From the NCBI GenBank assembly GCA_002387735.1, contig DGKJ01000029.1, positions 1 to 64,000 on the forward strand: 64,000 bases of DNA. Reading direction: 5' to 3'. Numbering within the stretch: the stretch's first letter is position 1; every line of letters begins with the position of its first letter. The notes below the pieces were generated by a model. The model did no database searches, was not told where the DNA came from, and saw only the letters and a list, made by a program, of their open reading frames with translations. The translations under genes and the position numbers were made by a program. Source of the DNA: Bacteriovoracaceae bacterium UBA4573. Its GTDB lineage: Bacteria > Bdellovibrionota > UBA1018 > UBA923. Positions 9,062 to 17,601 of this stretch are shown here, in pieces.

Positions 9062-9579
9062 TGTCTGAAAAAATTCACGAAACACATCTCGCTCAATGGA
9101 TTCGGCTCGCAGAACCCGTACTCTCGGGTGCTCTAGACGCGGTGGCTGTTGTGGATTTACGAAACCAACTCGCTTACGCCAATCCGTCGATGAAAACTCT
9201 ACTTAAATTGCGCCCATCGCACCTTGCAGGCAAAAAAAAGTTCTGCGACTGCATCACCCTCTCGATCTGTGCCAAAAAATGTCAAATCGAAGAGTTAATT
9301 CAAACCGCTACTGCGTTTCGCTTCGACGAAAGCCCTGCGGTTATTTCGAGCAAAGCGGACTCCACCAAGCTCCGAGTCAATATCCGTGGCGTCGCCGTTC
9401 CGAATCCCGACACCAAATCGAGCACCAAGACAATTGGTGCTGTCATCACTTTACGTGACACGTCGGCTGACGTACTCGTTCAGGCCAAGTACCACAAGCT
9501 CGCCGAACTTTTGAAGGAACGCGACGAAACCATTGCCGAACTCCGGCGTCTCAACGCTGTTTTGCGCCGAAAACCCTAG
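9061..9579 (+). CDS. PAS-like protein with a cysteine cluster and coiled-coil tail
   Basis: 172 residues. Residues 20-60 read like the start of a PAS domain (A-V-A-V-V-D-L, then Y-A-N-P-S-M). A Cys cluster follows (F-C-D-C and I-C-A-K-K-C), of the kind found in some PAS domains that bind a metal or cofactor. The region to about 140 completes the fold (G-A-V-I-T-L-R-D). The last 30 residues are a charged amphipathic helix, with no output domain. The start codon overlaps the stop of the STAS gene, so translation is probably coupled. It may be a sensor or adaptor for that protein, which is inference. No catalytic domain is visible. Confidence 0.6.
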   Translation: MSEKIHETHLAQWIRLAEPVLSGALDAVAVVDLRNQLAYANPSMKTLLKLRPSHLAGKKKFCDCITLSICAKKCQIEELIQTATAFRFDESPAVISSKADSTKLRVNIRGVAVPNPDTKSSTKTIGAVITLRDTSADVLVQAKYHKLAELLKERDETIAELRRLNAVLRRKP

Positions 9580-9601
9580 TTTCCGACAGAAATACTTCGA
9601 T

Positions 9602-9632
9602 TTGACAACCCCCGTAGAATAACCACATTTAT
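9602..9632 (+). promoter_or_regulatory. Possible promoter of htpX
   Basis: A perfect TTGACA (9602-9607) lies 59 bases before the htpX start and is followed after 17-19 bases by an AT-rich stretch (ACATTTAT) that could be a weak -10 element. No convincing heat-shock (sigma-32) consensus is seen. Confidence 0.3.
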
Positions 9633-9665
9633 AGAGCTATTCAGATTTAGAGGAGATCGCCAATT

Positions 9666-10553
9666 ATGCTGACACACATGCGCCGCTACTTTTTGTTTTT
9701 CGTGGTGAACATTGGAATCGTATTAACGATTTCGTTGGTCCTAAATCTCCTAGGAGTATCACCCTATATTGAGGCGCGTGGCCTCAACATGGAATCTCTG
9801 GCGATCTACTGCTTAATCTGGGGTATGGCCGGGGCGTTTATTTCACTCGCCATCTCTCGCATCATGGCCAAAATGATGATGGGTGTAAAAGTAATTGACC
9901 CAATGACGCGCGATAGTGAGCTTCAATGGCTCGTATCCACCACCCATGATTTTGCAAAAGCCGCTGGTCTGCGAAAAATGCCCGAAGTTGGTATTTACGA
10001 AAGCCCCGAGCTCAATGCCTTTGCTACCGGCCCGACTAAAAATCGCGCGCTCGTTGCGGTATCAACTGGGCTTTTACGCCGCATGAATCGGTCGGAAATC
10101 GAGGGAGTTTTAGCCCATGAGGTTTCTCATATTTCCAATGGCGACATGGTGACGATGACGCTCATTCAAGGAATCATGAACGCGTTCGTCATGTTTCTTG
10201 CTCGTCTCATTGCATTTGCGCTGACTCAGAACATGAAAGACGAAAGTCGCCCAATGGCTAGAATGTTTATAACCTTGGGATTAGAAATGGTGCTCGCCAT
10301 CGTGAGCGCGATCGTCGTTGCCTACTTTTCACGCAAGCGCGAATTCCGGGCCGACCATGGCGGAGCGGTGCTGTCTGGCCGAGAAAATATGATCGCCGCG
10401 CTCCGTGCTTTAAAACGCAATTTTCAACCACTTGACCCTCGCGGTGAGGCCCTTGCGACTCTCAAAATTTCAACTCGAAGTTCGTTTGCGGCTTTCTTAG
10501 CGACTCACCCGCCGCTTGAAGACCGCATTCGCAGGCTGGAACAATACCATTAA
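9666..10553 (+). CDS. htpX: HtpX membrane zinc protease
   Basis: 295 residues, the usual HtpX length. Two hydrophobic helices near the N-terminus (about 7-32 and 45-65) precede the M48 domain. The zinc site is H-E-V-S-H, with the third ligand in the downstream R-K-R-E-F-R-A-D-H motif. The family marker S-P-E-L-N-A-F-A-T-G is intact, and two further hydrophobic segments lie between. HtpX degrades misfolded inner-membrane proteins together with FtsH. The ATG follows a good AGAGGAG site. It converges with apaG, with only 3 bases between the stops. Confidence 0.93.
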   Translation: MLTHMRRYFLFFVVNIGIVLTISLVLNLLGVSPYIEARGLNMESLAIYCLIWGMAGAFISLAISRIMAKMMMGVKVIDPMTRDSELQWLVSTTHDFAKAAGLRKMPEVGIYESPELNAFATGPTKNRALVAVSTGLLRRMNRSEIEGVLAHEVSHISNGDMVTMTLIQGIMNAFVMFLARLIAFALTQNMKDESRPMARMFITLGLEMVLAIVSAIVVAYFSRKREFRADHGGAVLSGRENMIAALRALKRNFQPLDPRGEALATLKISTRSSFAAFLATHPPLEDRIRRLEQYH

Positions 10554-10556
10554 TCG

Positions 10557-11006
10557 CTAATGGAGCGTGGGGGGGTTGCCAGGAACCTCTTCGGCGCTTT
10601 CGGCGCCGTCGGCCTGCATGGGCACAAGTCGTACTGGCGGCGCTAAAATAAACCGCGGGATCACAATTTCAAAGCGGCCACCATCGACGGCCAACATCTC
10701 GTAGCGGCCTTCCATTGCCCCGGTGTCGGTGGGAACTTGTGTAAAACTGCTATAGGTAAACGACTCTCCCGGATTCAGTATTGGGTGTTGTCCAATGACT
10801 CCGGCGCCACGCACTTCTTTGACACCCCCAGCGGCGTCACTAATTTTCCAATAGCGATAAAGAAGTTGCACCACGCGTTCCGAACGATTGGTTATCTGAA
10901 TTTCGTAGGACCAAGTATAAACCGGAGTAAAGGGTACAGACTGGCGGCGTTCAAAAATTGGCCGAGCTGTTACTTCGATGTCGTGGGTGACGGCGGTATA
11001 GTTCAT
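10557..11006 (-). CDS. apaG: ApaG domain protein
   Basis: 149 residues, slightly longer than the usual 125 because of an acidic Pro-rich tail. It has the ApaG fold sequence with W-S-Y-E-I-Q-I-T-N, R-Y-W-K-I-S-D, the glycine motif G-A-G-V-I-G, and F-T-Y-S-S-F-T followed by M-E-G-R-Y-E-M. ApaG is an FN3-like protein linked in enterobacteria to Co2+/Mg2+ efflux and Ap4A metabolism, but its biochemical role is unclear. The start overlaps the stop of the ferredoxin gene by four bases (ATGA), so the two are cotranscribed. Confidence 0.9.
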   Translation of the reverse strand: MNYTAVTHDIEVTARPIFERRQSVPFTPVYTWSYEIQITNRSERVVQLLYRYWKISDAAGGVKEVRGAGVIGQHPILNPGESFTYSSFTQVPTDTGAMEGRYEMLAVDGGRFEIVIPRFILAPPVRLVPMQADGAESAEEVPGNPPTLH

Positions 11007-11326
11007 AATTTTGGTGACGTTATTAGTCTTCGCACACTCTCGGTGAGTTGATCAACTGCTTTAGCGTCGTTCTCTAGTTCGAAATGCCACTGCCCCTGGG
11101 GGTACGAAACCGCCACGATCCCTTTTTCGCAGTGGCCTAAACAACCCGACGCATTCACCCGAATCCGATGTTGTGGATTTTCTCCGAAATCTCGGCACTT
11201 GTTTTTAACAGCCTCGCGCAGAGATCCTCCACCCTTGGCGCCACAGGACGCTCCGGTTTTTCGATCGTTGGTGCAGACAAAAAGATGAACATCGTATTTG
11301 TTAAACGCCTCAGTCATTGTTTCCAC
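11003..11326 (-). CDS. Thioredoxin-like 2Fe-2S ferredoxin
   Basis: 107 residues. The pattern H-L-F-V-C-T-N (Cys 18), then G-A-S-C-G (Cys 28), then V-N-A-S-G-C-L-G-H-C (about Cys 60 and 64) is that of the small [2Fe-2S] ferredoxins with a thioredoxin fold, related to NuoE C-termini. The electron partner is unknown. The start overlaps the end of the Sua5-type gene by 17 bases. An alternative ATG three codons later is equally possible. It belongs to the Sua5-ferredoxin-apaG unit. Confidence 0.85.
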   Translation of the reverse strand: METMTEAFNKYDVHLFVCTNDRKTGASCGAKGGGSLREAVKNKCRDFGENPQHRIRVNASGCLGHCEKGIVAVSYPQGQWHFELENDAKAVDQLTESVRRLITSPKL

Positions 11327-12413
11327 TCCCCAGAGAGTTCTTCGACTTGCCGGCGGCTCGCAACAGTCGGTCCTGAATTGCGGCCAACAGGCCTGATTCC
11401 TTGTCGCAATACTCAGCTAAAATTAGATCCAGCCCCAATACGTCAAGCTCGCGTAGCGTCGCGAAGAGTTTTTGGGCCATTTCCGATTCATCATTTTTTT
11501 CTGAAAGCACGCATAGCCGTTCACATCTAGGATCCGCGACTGACGGCCCTGAAAGCAGTAGCACTCCAATTTTTTTTTGTGGGAATTTCGCAAACCCGTC
11601 GCGAAGCCCTAATTCTAATTCACTGCGTTTTTGGAGCAGAAGTTTTGTGGTCGGCGCGTAGTGACTAAGAAGTAGGCCGGGCGCCGGTAAAGGTGTATTT
11701 TGTTTCTCGTTTGCCGTTGAGTTCTGAGTTAACTTAAATGTTCCCAATTTTTTTAGTGCTAGCTCGAGACTCTCCATGGCCACTCCACCCGGCCGAAGGC
11801 ACACTAGGTCTCCTGTTTTCGGATCTATCGCCACAATCGTCGATTCCACGCCAACTTGCGACGGCCCACCGTCGAGCACCGCCGAGATTCGGCCTTCTAA
11901 TTCGGTCATCACATGGGCTGCCAACGTTGGACTAATTCGCCCGAAGCGGTTTGCACTCGGGGCTGCGAGAGGCTCGTTTACACGCTCCAAAAGTTTCAAC
12001 GCGATCGCCTGGCGTGGCACCCGCAAGCCAACCGTGCCAAGGCCACTAGTAACTAGATCTTTAATTCGATGCCCGCGCGGTAAAACCAACGTCAATGGAC
12101 CAGGCCAGAACTTCTCCATCAGCGTTTCGGTCACGGTACGAGCCTGTGGTGAAAGACGGTCCGGATTAATAACCCCAGCTTCGCCCAGGGCATTGACCGA
12201 ATTCCAGGTCGCCGGCAGGTGTACGATCAGGGGGTCAAAAAGCGGCCGCTCTTTGGCGCGGAATATTTTTAACACGGCTGTTTCATCAAAGGCCAGGGCA
12301 GCGAGTCCGTAAACTGTTTCCGTGGGAATACCCACGAGCTCAGAGCCGAGGAGCAGCTGAGCGGCTCGTTCGATGCCAGTGGAATCCGCGGTTAAAAACT
12401 CGGTCTTGTGCAT
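11310..12413 (-). CDS. L-threonylcarbamoyladenylate synthase, Sua5 type
   Basis: 367 residues. The N-terminal YrdC domain has G-I-P-T-E-T-V-Y-G-L, K-E-R-P-L-F-D-P-L-I-V-H-L and A-P-S-A-N-R-F-G-R-I-S-P. The C-terminal 130 residues form the Sua5-specific domain, joined through P-A-P-G-L-L-L-S-H-Y-A-P. The enzyme makes threonylcarbamoyl-AMP from threonine, bicarbonate and ATP for the universal t6A37 modification of tRNAs that read ANN codons. It is the first gene of the Sua5-ferredoxin-apaG unit and is divergent from purK, with 37 bases between the starts. Confidence 0.92.
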   Translation of the reverse strand: MHKTEFLTADSTGIERAAQLLLGSELVGIPTETVYGLAALAFDETAVLKIFRAKERPLFDPLIVHLPATWNSVNALGEAGVINPDRLSPQARTVTETLMEKFWPGPLTLVLPRGHRIKDLVTSGLGTVGLRVPRQAIALKLLERVNEPLAAPSANRFGRISPTLAAHVMTELEGRISAVLDGGPSQVGVESTIVAIDPKTGDLVCLRPGGVAMESLELALKKLGTFKLTQNSTANEKQNTPLPAPGLLLSHYAPTTKLLLQKRSELELGLRDGFAKFPQKKIGVLLLSGPSVADPRCERLCVLSEKNDESEMAQKLFATLRELDVLGLDLILAEYCDKESGLLAAIQDRLLRAAGKSKNSLGSGNND

Positions 12414-12450
12414 ATAGCCGCTTTACCATAGTTTGTTAGAAGAGTCTCGA

Positions 12451-13704
12451 ATGGCAACACCACCGTCACAACCCGTGCTTGGCATCATAGGAGAAGGGCA
12501 ATTAGCTCGAATGCTCGTCGAAGCGGCCGAGCGTCGTGGGATTTCAACTTGTGTCTGGAGTTCGCTCCCTCACTCACCCGTTAGCCACCTAGGCGCCGCC
12601 CATTGTGAAATAACCGCTTCATTGGACTCGCTTCTTACCAAAGCCACCGTTGTGGCTTTTGAAAATGAATTTCAAGACACCGCCATGCTGCGGGCGGCGG
12701 CTCAAAAGGTCGGACGTGACCCTGAACAACTTTTCATTCCAAAACTTTCGGCAATTCAGCTGTTGCAGGACAAACTGGAACAAAAAAACATCTGCACTCG
12801 CCTCGGTTTGCCGACATCGCGTTTTTCAGCGGCACCCTCTGCATTTAACACCTCTGATGAGGCCTTCGCTTGGGCAACTGCGGCCTCAAGGCAGTTCCCC
12901 CGCGGATTTGTTTTTAAGTGGAGTCGTCTCGGGTACGACGGCAAAGGCGTCCTGGTTTTAAAGGAAGACGAAAACATCGACCGCGCCGATGTTCGACAAA
13001 TTGCATTTTTTGAAGCCGCCATTAGCACCAAGGCGCTCGTTTACGTCGAAGAATATGTGCCCTTTACCAGCGAGTGTGCGCTCGTGAGTGCTCATCAGCC
13101 CGGGCCTGGTGATCCTGTTGCTCGTTATTTTCCTTTAGTACTAACGGAACAAACACAAGGCATCTGTACCCGAGCTCGGGGCCCAATGAAGGCGGGTTTG
13201 TCTTCCATTCTCGAAGCAAGCGCACGCAAAGCCGCTGACGCACTAGCAAAAGATCTTGGTCTTCAAGGGGTGTTTGCCATCGAATTTTTCGTAGTACCGG
13301 GTTCCAACAAACTCTGGATCAATGAAATAGCTCCTCGCGTCCACAATTCGGGCCACCTGACCCAAGACGCTTTCGACTCTAGTCAGTTTGATTTTCACGT
13401 TTTGGCTGCGCTGGGTCGACTGCACGAAAGCACGGCCCCGAAAACTCGGACTCCTCACTACGGAATGCTCAACATTCTGGGCCCTGCGGCAATGCAAAAT
13501 TCTTTGCCAATCACCGACGCTATTCCTTCGATTTCCGACTCCGTGGGCCGACTCCACTGGTACGGCAAAAGCGAAGTTAAAGCTGGGCGAAAACTTGGCC
13601 ACATCAACCTTACCGCGGGTTCGATACCTGAACTTGATGACAAATTCCGAGAGGCCGAAGCATTCGTTCGTAATCTTCATTCACACTGGAGTTCGCATGG
13701 CTAA
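12451..13704 (+). CDS. purK: N5-carboxyaminoimidazole ribonucleotide synthase (PurK)
   Basis: 417 residues from the ATG at 12451. An in-frame TTG at 12433 is less likely. ATP-grasp enzyme with G-I-I-G-E-G-Q-L-A-R-M at the N-terminus, the F-E-N-E-F segment, an R-L-G-Y-D-G-K-G ATP-binding loop and N-E-I-A-P-R-V-H-N-S-G-H near residue 290. PurK converts AIR plus bicarbonate and ATP to N5-CAIR in purine synthesis. The next gene, purE, overlaps by 8 bases and catalyses the following step. Confidence 0.93.
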   Translation: MATPPSQPVLGIIGEGQLARMLVEAAERRGISTCVWSSLPHSPVSHLGAAHCEITASLDSLLTKATVVAFENEFQDTAMLRAAAQKVGRDPEQLFIPKLSAIQLLQDKLEQKNICTRLGLPTSRFSAAPSAFNTSDEAFAWATAASRQFPRGFVFKWSRLGYDGKGVLVLKEDENIDRADVRQIAFFEAAISTKALVYVEEYVPFTSECALVSAHQPGPGDPVARYFPLVLTEQTQGICTRARGPMKAGLSSILEASARKAADALAKDLGLQGVFAIEFFVVPGSNKLWINEIAPRVHNSGHLTQDAFDSSQFDFHVLAALGRLHESTAPKTRTPHYGMLNILGPAAMQNSLPITDAIPSISDSVGRLHWYGKSEVKAGRKLGHINLTAGSIPELDDKFREAEAFVRNLHSHWSSHG

Positions 13705-14212
13705 ACGAAAAAAAAGCAGTGGAGCAACCCGTTCTTCCCCGCTGGTCGGCATCGTAATGGGAAGCGACTCTGACCTTTCGGTTATGCGCGACGCTGCACA
13801 GGCGCTCAAAGGTCTTGGTGTACCTTATTCAATCGAAATTGTTTCGGCCCATCGCACGCCCCAAGAGGTTGCGCTGTACGCGGAGGCTGCCTTTGAAAAA
13901 GGACTGCGTGTTATTATTGCCGGAGCAGGCGGGGCGGCTCACTTGCCCGGCATGATTGCGGCCCATTCGGTGCTACCTGTTATTGGCGTACCCGTGCCAA
14001 TAGGGGAACTCCGTGGAATGGATGCGCTCCTATCGATAGTGCAAATGCCACGCGGAGTGCCGGTCGCGACTGTCGGCATTGGCAATGCTTGGAATGCGGG
14101 AGTTTTGGCCGCGCAAATCATTGCTACCAACGACAAACGTTTGCAAAATAAAATTGCGGACTACAAAGACACAATGCGCAAGAAGGTTCTTCGAAAAAAG
14201 ATTTCAGCTTGA
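13697..14212 (+). CDS. purE: N5-CAIR mutase (PurE class I)
   Basis: 171 residues from the ATG at 13697. The open frame runs further upstream but inside purK. Class I PurE motifs are complete: M-G-S-D-S-D-L, S-A-H-R-T-P, G-A-G-G-A-A-H-L-P-G-M, and P-V-P-I-G-E-L-R-G-M-D-A-L-L-S. A basic N-terminal extension of about 15 residues precedes the core. The enzyme rearranges N5-CAIR to CAIR. It overlaps purK by 8 bases, so the pair is translationally coupled. Confidence 0.94.
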   Translation: MAKRKKSSGATRSSPLVGIVMGSDSDLSVMRDAAQALKGLGVPYSIEIVSAHRTPQEVALYAEAAFEKGLRVIIAGAGGAAHLPGMIAAHSVLPVIGVPVPIGELRGMDALLSIVQMPRGVPVATVGIGNAWNAGVLAAQIIATNDKRLQNKIADYKDTMRKKVLRKKISA

Positions 14213-14280
14213 AGGACCGCTCAGTTCCCCCTACTCTTGTAGAGTCAAATCTATCTTTAACAACACCGATGGAGAAATCA

Positions 14281-14787
14281 ATGTTTACAAAAACACGTTA
14301 TTTCGCGCTCGCAGCAGTTGCCGCACTGAGTCTTACTTTCAGCGCTACCGTCACTTTCGCTATGGGCGATGCCGGTTGCGGTCTTGGAAGTGTTGTTTTC
14401 AGTTCAAATAAGAAATTACACCAAATTCTTGCCGCCACTACTAACGGTACTTTTGGTAGCCAAACTTTCGGAATCACGACTGGAACATCTAATTGTAAAG
14501 CCAGTGGGTTTGCCAAAGTCGAAAAAGAACAAATTTTTTATGCCGAATCGAACTATAAAAATCTCATGACAGAAATGGCACAAGGTCGTGGTGAAAGTCT
14601 CGAAGGTTTTGCCCAAGTTCTTGGCTGCAACTCTGCGAGCACTCTGGATTTTGGAAAAATGACTCAGTCCCAATACGAAAGCATTTTTCCCAAAGCCGAT
14701 ACCACGGCCGTCGAAATGCTACGTTCAGTAAAACAACAAATTCAAGCCCACCCGAAACTTGCAAAGGCCTGCGGCCAAGTAGGTTAA
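14281..14787 (+). CDS. Exported DUF3015 family protein
   Basis: 168 residues. A Sec signal peptide ends at about residue 27 (T-V-T-F-A-M). The mature part begins with G-D-A-G-C-G-L-G-S and continues with A-A-T-T-N-G-T-F-G and Q-T-F-G-I-T-T-G-T-S, which is the DUF3015 signature. The start at 14281 is chosen because GGAG at 14271-14274 lies 6 bases before it. Longer in-frame starts lack a site and would spoil the signal peptide. It is a small periplasmic or outer-membrane protein of unknown role. A strong intrinsic terminator follows at 14816. Confidence 0.82.
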   Translation: MFTKTRYFALAAVAALSLTFSATVTFAMGDAGCGLGSVVFSSNKKLHQILAATTNGTFGSQTFGITTGTSNCKASGFAKVEKEQIFYAESNYKNLMTEMAQGRGESLEGFAQVLGCNSASTLDFGKMTQSQYESIFPKADTTAVEMLRSVKQQIQAHPKLAKACGQVG

Positions 14788-14794
14788 GTTTCAA

Positions 14795-16726
14795 GTGGTT
14801 TTCCGGTTGTTCCAACAGGGCGTCGCAGTTGGCGGCGCCCTGTTTTTTTTACTTACAACGCAAGTCAGTATCGCCTTTTCGCAAAACCTTCCCACTTCTG
14901 AACGAATGCGGACCTTGTCGAATGAACGCTACTGGCATTTGTTGATGCACTATCGAAAAAACTTGTTCGGAGGTTATCGTTCCGAGGCCGACGGACTAGA
15001 GTTTTTTCTGGCACCAGACGGTCGAACCGATCCTTACTCAGAACTGGTGGCCAATGTGCGCGCGTTTTTGCAGCCGGAACCGGTAAAAACCATTGGTCCG
15101 CTCAAACAACATCCAAGTTGTGCGTTTCCCGAACGCCACCGCTATTTAAAAGAACAATTGGGTTTGGCTACGCCTGTTGTCAAATGTCCTGACTTCGAAG
15201 CGTGGAGGCCCCGTTTTTCACCCTCTGGTGCTACGCTGGTATTTGCCTCTGCCTATTTGAATAACCCGGCATCAATGTTTGGACATACGTTTCTTCGAAT
15301 AGATTCAAAACCTAGAATTGATCACACCAAGAAAAACGATCTTCTCGATTACGGCGTAAACTATTCTGCGAAAACTGGTGACGACGGAGGAATTACTTTT
15401 GCCGTTCTAGGCCTTATCGGTGGGTACCCAGGATTTTTTTCGTTACTCCCCTACTTCGAAAAAGTTCAGGAATACTCCGACGTCGAGAGCCGCGATCTTT
15501 GGGAATACCCACTCCATCTTGAACCCGAACAAATTCACCGAATGATCGGACACATTTGGGAACTCGGCAGTACTTATTTTGATTATTTTTTTTTCGACGA
15601 GAACTGTTCCTACCACTTACTTTCACTTCTGGAAGTAGCCAACCCGAACTGGCACTTAACCGACGAGTTTTTTTACTGGGTGATTCCAAGCGACACAGTT
15701 CGAGTGCTAGCCAAGGTCCCAGGCGCACTCGGCCCCCCCACCTTTCGCCCCTCGCTCCAACGTCGACTTGAGCGCCAGTATGAGGACCTAAACCCAACTG
15801 AACTTGCGCAGTTCGAACATGCTCGCGACACCCAATTTAAGTTGAAAGGAAACGAATCGGTGGCGGTTCTCGATGTTTTGATCGATCAACAGAAATACGA
15901 TCTAATGCGAAACCAACGAAACGAGACGGACCTCGACAAACAATTGCGCCGCGAACTTCTGCTGGCCCGCGCCAAATCTCTTGCAGTTTCCGATCAGAAA
16001 TATTCCGGCCGAATCGATGCCTGGCATTCCGCTGCAGTTAGCAACCGTCCGGACCATGGCGTGCACACCGCCAAACTTTCAGTATACGGCGGCTCGTTTC
16101 GAAAAACGGCATACTATGGTCTGCAAATACGGCCGGTGTACCACGACTTGTTTGATCAAGACGCCGGCTATCTTGCATTCTCCGAGCTAACCATAGGACG
16201 CGTAAACCTCAGAATATATCCCAGTGAAAAACGCGTGAGGTTACACTCTGCACATATCGCCGAAGTCACTTCGCTTGCGCCTTCAGATGCGCTCGGAAGC
16301 CGTCTGTCTTGGAGTGCAAGCGGTGGTTTAGTGTCGCCACGCGATGTGGCATGCCGCAATTGTAATGCCTTGGCCGTGGAAGGTGGCGCCGGTGAGAGCT
16401 TTTGGCTTTCGCCGCGTCAAAGTGGAATATTTTACGGCTTACTAAAAATTACTGCTCAGTACAGCGGTTGGTTCGATGCGAATATACGATTCGGTCCACT
16501 GGTAGACACCGGTGCGCTATTTAGTATTAGTGACCAATTAAAAACCGGGCTGCGGGCTCGGTTCACCTATTTTCCGACGCAAAAAATTCGCTGGTCGTTT
16601 GAACCCACTTTCACCATGGGTTGGTTGTTCGCCAACCAAATGGAGTTTCGCTTTGAGCAAACTTGGACAGCCACGAAAGAAATTCACGGTTTTGACATGA
16701 ATGGAGCGCTCGCCTGGTACTTTTGA
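14795..16726 (+). CDS. DUF4105 (Lnb-like N-acyltransferase domain) exported protein
   Basis: 643 residues from a GTG start. The leader (about 30 residues) is followed by the DUF4105 domain with A-S-M-F-G-H-T-F-L-R-I near residue 170 and F-D-E-N-C-S-Y-H-L-L near residue 270. The C-terminal 200 residues look beta-rich and end in Phe, as in a membrane barrel. DUF4105 is the domain of Lnb, which moves an acyl chain to the lipoprotein N-terminus in some Firmicutes. In Gram-negative bacteria its role is unproven. The leader codons coincide with an intrinsic terminator. The stop overlaps the next start (TTGA). Confidence 0.78.
   Translation: MVFRLFQQGVAVGGALFFLLTTQVSIAFSQNLPTSERMRTLSNERYWHLLMHYRKNLFGGYRSEADGLEFFLAPDGRTDPYSELVANVRAFLQPEPVKTIGPLKQHPSCAFPERHRYLKEQLGLATPVVKCPDFEAWRPRFSPSGATLVFASAYLNNPASMFGHTFLRIDSKPRIDHTKKNDLLDYGVNYSAKTGDDGGITFAVLGLIGGYPGFFSLLPYFEKVQEYSDVESRDLWEYPLHLEPEQIHRMIGHIWELGSTYFDYFFFDENCSYHLLSLLEVANPNWHLTDEFFYWVIPSDTVRVLAKVPGALGPPTFRPSLQRRLERQYEDLNPTELAQFEHARDTQFKLKGNESVAVLDVLIDQQKYDLMRNQRNETDLDKQLRRELLLARAKSLAVSDQKYSGRIDAWHSAAVSNRPDHGVHTAKLSVYGGSFRKTAYYGLQIRPVYHDLFDQDAGYLAFSELTIGRVNLRIYPSEKRVRLHSAHIAEVTSLAPSDALGSRLSWSASGGLVSPRDVACRNCNALAVEGGAGESFWLSPRQSGIFYGLLKITAQYSGWFDANIRFGPLVDTGALFSISDQLKTGLRARFTYFPTQKIRWSFEPTFTMGWLFANQMEFRFEQTWTATKEIHGFDMNGALAWYF
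14816..14850 (+). terminator. Intrinsic terminator inside the start of the DUF4105 gene
   Basis: CAGGGCGTCG (14816-14825) pairs with CGGCGCCCTG (14833-14842), with one G-T wobble and a 7-base loop, and is followed by eight T (14843-14850). This is a textbook rho-independent terminator for the DUF3015 gene. It lies after the DUF4105 GTG start, within its leader-peptide codons. Confidence 0.85.
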
Positions 16727-17586
16727 AACGCCGAATCAGTATCTGCTACTTCATTTCCGTTCTGGTTGCCGTCAGCGTTGGCGGCTGCGGCGGTTTTTTT
16801 TACCATCCTGATCGTGAAAAATATTTTGACCCCCATAAAAATGGTTTTAACCCGCAAGACGTTTGGTTCACTGCTGGAGACGGCGCCAAGCTCCACGGGT
16901 GGTGGTTCGCGGTGCCAAATGCTGTAGGCACGATCGTGCAGTTTCATGGCAACGCCGAAAATCTAACGAGCCATTTCGCCAGCCTGGCTTGGCTTACTCG
17001 GGAACGCTACAATCTTTTTATTTTCGACTACCGAGGTTACGGGCAATCTCCGGGCAACCCCGACGCGGCGGGGCTATACTTAGACGGCATGGCTGCGCTC
17101 GACACCGCGTGGGATTTGCATCAGCGCACGTCTAGGTCGTCGAACCGTTTCGTGGTCTTTGCCCAAAGCTTGGGAGTAATCGTCGCAACACGTGCCTTTT
17201 CGGACTTTCAACACCGCGACGCCACTTGGATGCTAGTGTTGGACTCTGGGTTTTGCTCTTTTAAAGACCTCGTGCAGGAAAAAATGGCAGACATCTGGAT
17301 CACCTGGCCTTTCAGTCCGCTTGGCCGCCTAAGCGTTTCGGATCGATACGCCTGTCGTTCAGTGTTACCTTCACTTCGCGTTCCAACCCTTGTCATTCAC
17401 GATGAAAACGACCCGGTCGTTGATATTCGCAATTCTGAAATGATTTTCGACGCACTCACCCAACAAGAAAAACATTTCTGGCGAATTAGCGAGGGGCGCC
17501 ACGTCGCGGTATTCGCGATTGATCAACCGAATCGAAGAAAACTCTTTTTAGACCTCTTGTCGTCTCGCCTCGCTCGGGTAAAATGA
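16723..17586 (+). CDS. Alpha/beta hydrolase lipoprotein
   Basis: 287 residues from a TTG start that overlaps the previous stop by four bases. The leader ends in a lipobox (V-G-G-C, Cys 22), so the protein is probably lipidated. The alpha/beta hydrolase core has an oxyanion H-G-N-A-E-N motif, a nucleophile elbow A-Q-S-L-G (Ser 149), Asp 230 in H-D-E-N-D-P-V-V and His 260 in E-G-R-H-V-A. It resembles the YqkD/BEM46-like serine hydrolases. The substrate is unknown. Tight coupling to the DUF4105 gene suggests an envelope lipid or acyl-related job, which is inference. Confidence 0.78.
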   Translation: MKRRISICYFISVLVAVSVGGCGGFFYHPDREKYFDPHKNGFNPQDVWFTAGDGAKLHGWWFAVPNAVGTIVQFHGNAENLTSHFASLAWLTRERYNLFIFDYRGYGQSPGNPDAAGLYLDGMAALDTAWDLHQRTSRSSNRFVVFAQSLGVIVATRAFSDFQHRDATWMLVLDSGFCSFKDLVQEKMADIWITWPFSPLGRLSVSDRYACRSVLPSLRVPTLVIHDENDPVVDIRNSEMIFDALTQQEKHFWRISEGRHVAVFAIDQPNRRKLFLDLLSSRLARVK

Positions 17587-17601
17587 ATCAAAGAGGAATA
17601 C

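Noticed and set aside
10547..10563. CCATTA/TAATGG inverted repeat across the htpX and apaG stop codons as a terminator
   Set aside because: Only six AT-rich base pairs and no T run. It is too weak to call.
13388..13696. Upstream extension of the purE frame
   Set aside because: It lies wholly inside purK in another frame. The conserved PurE sequence begins after 13697.
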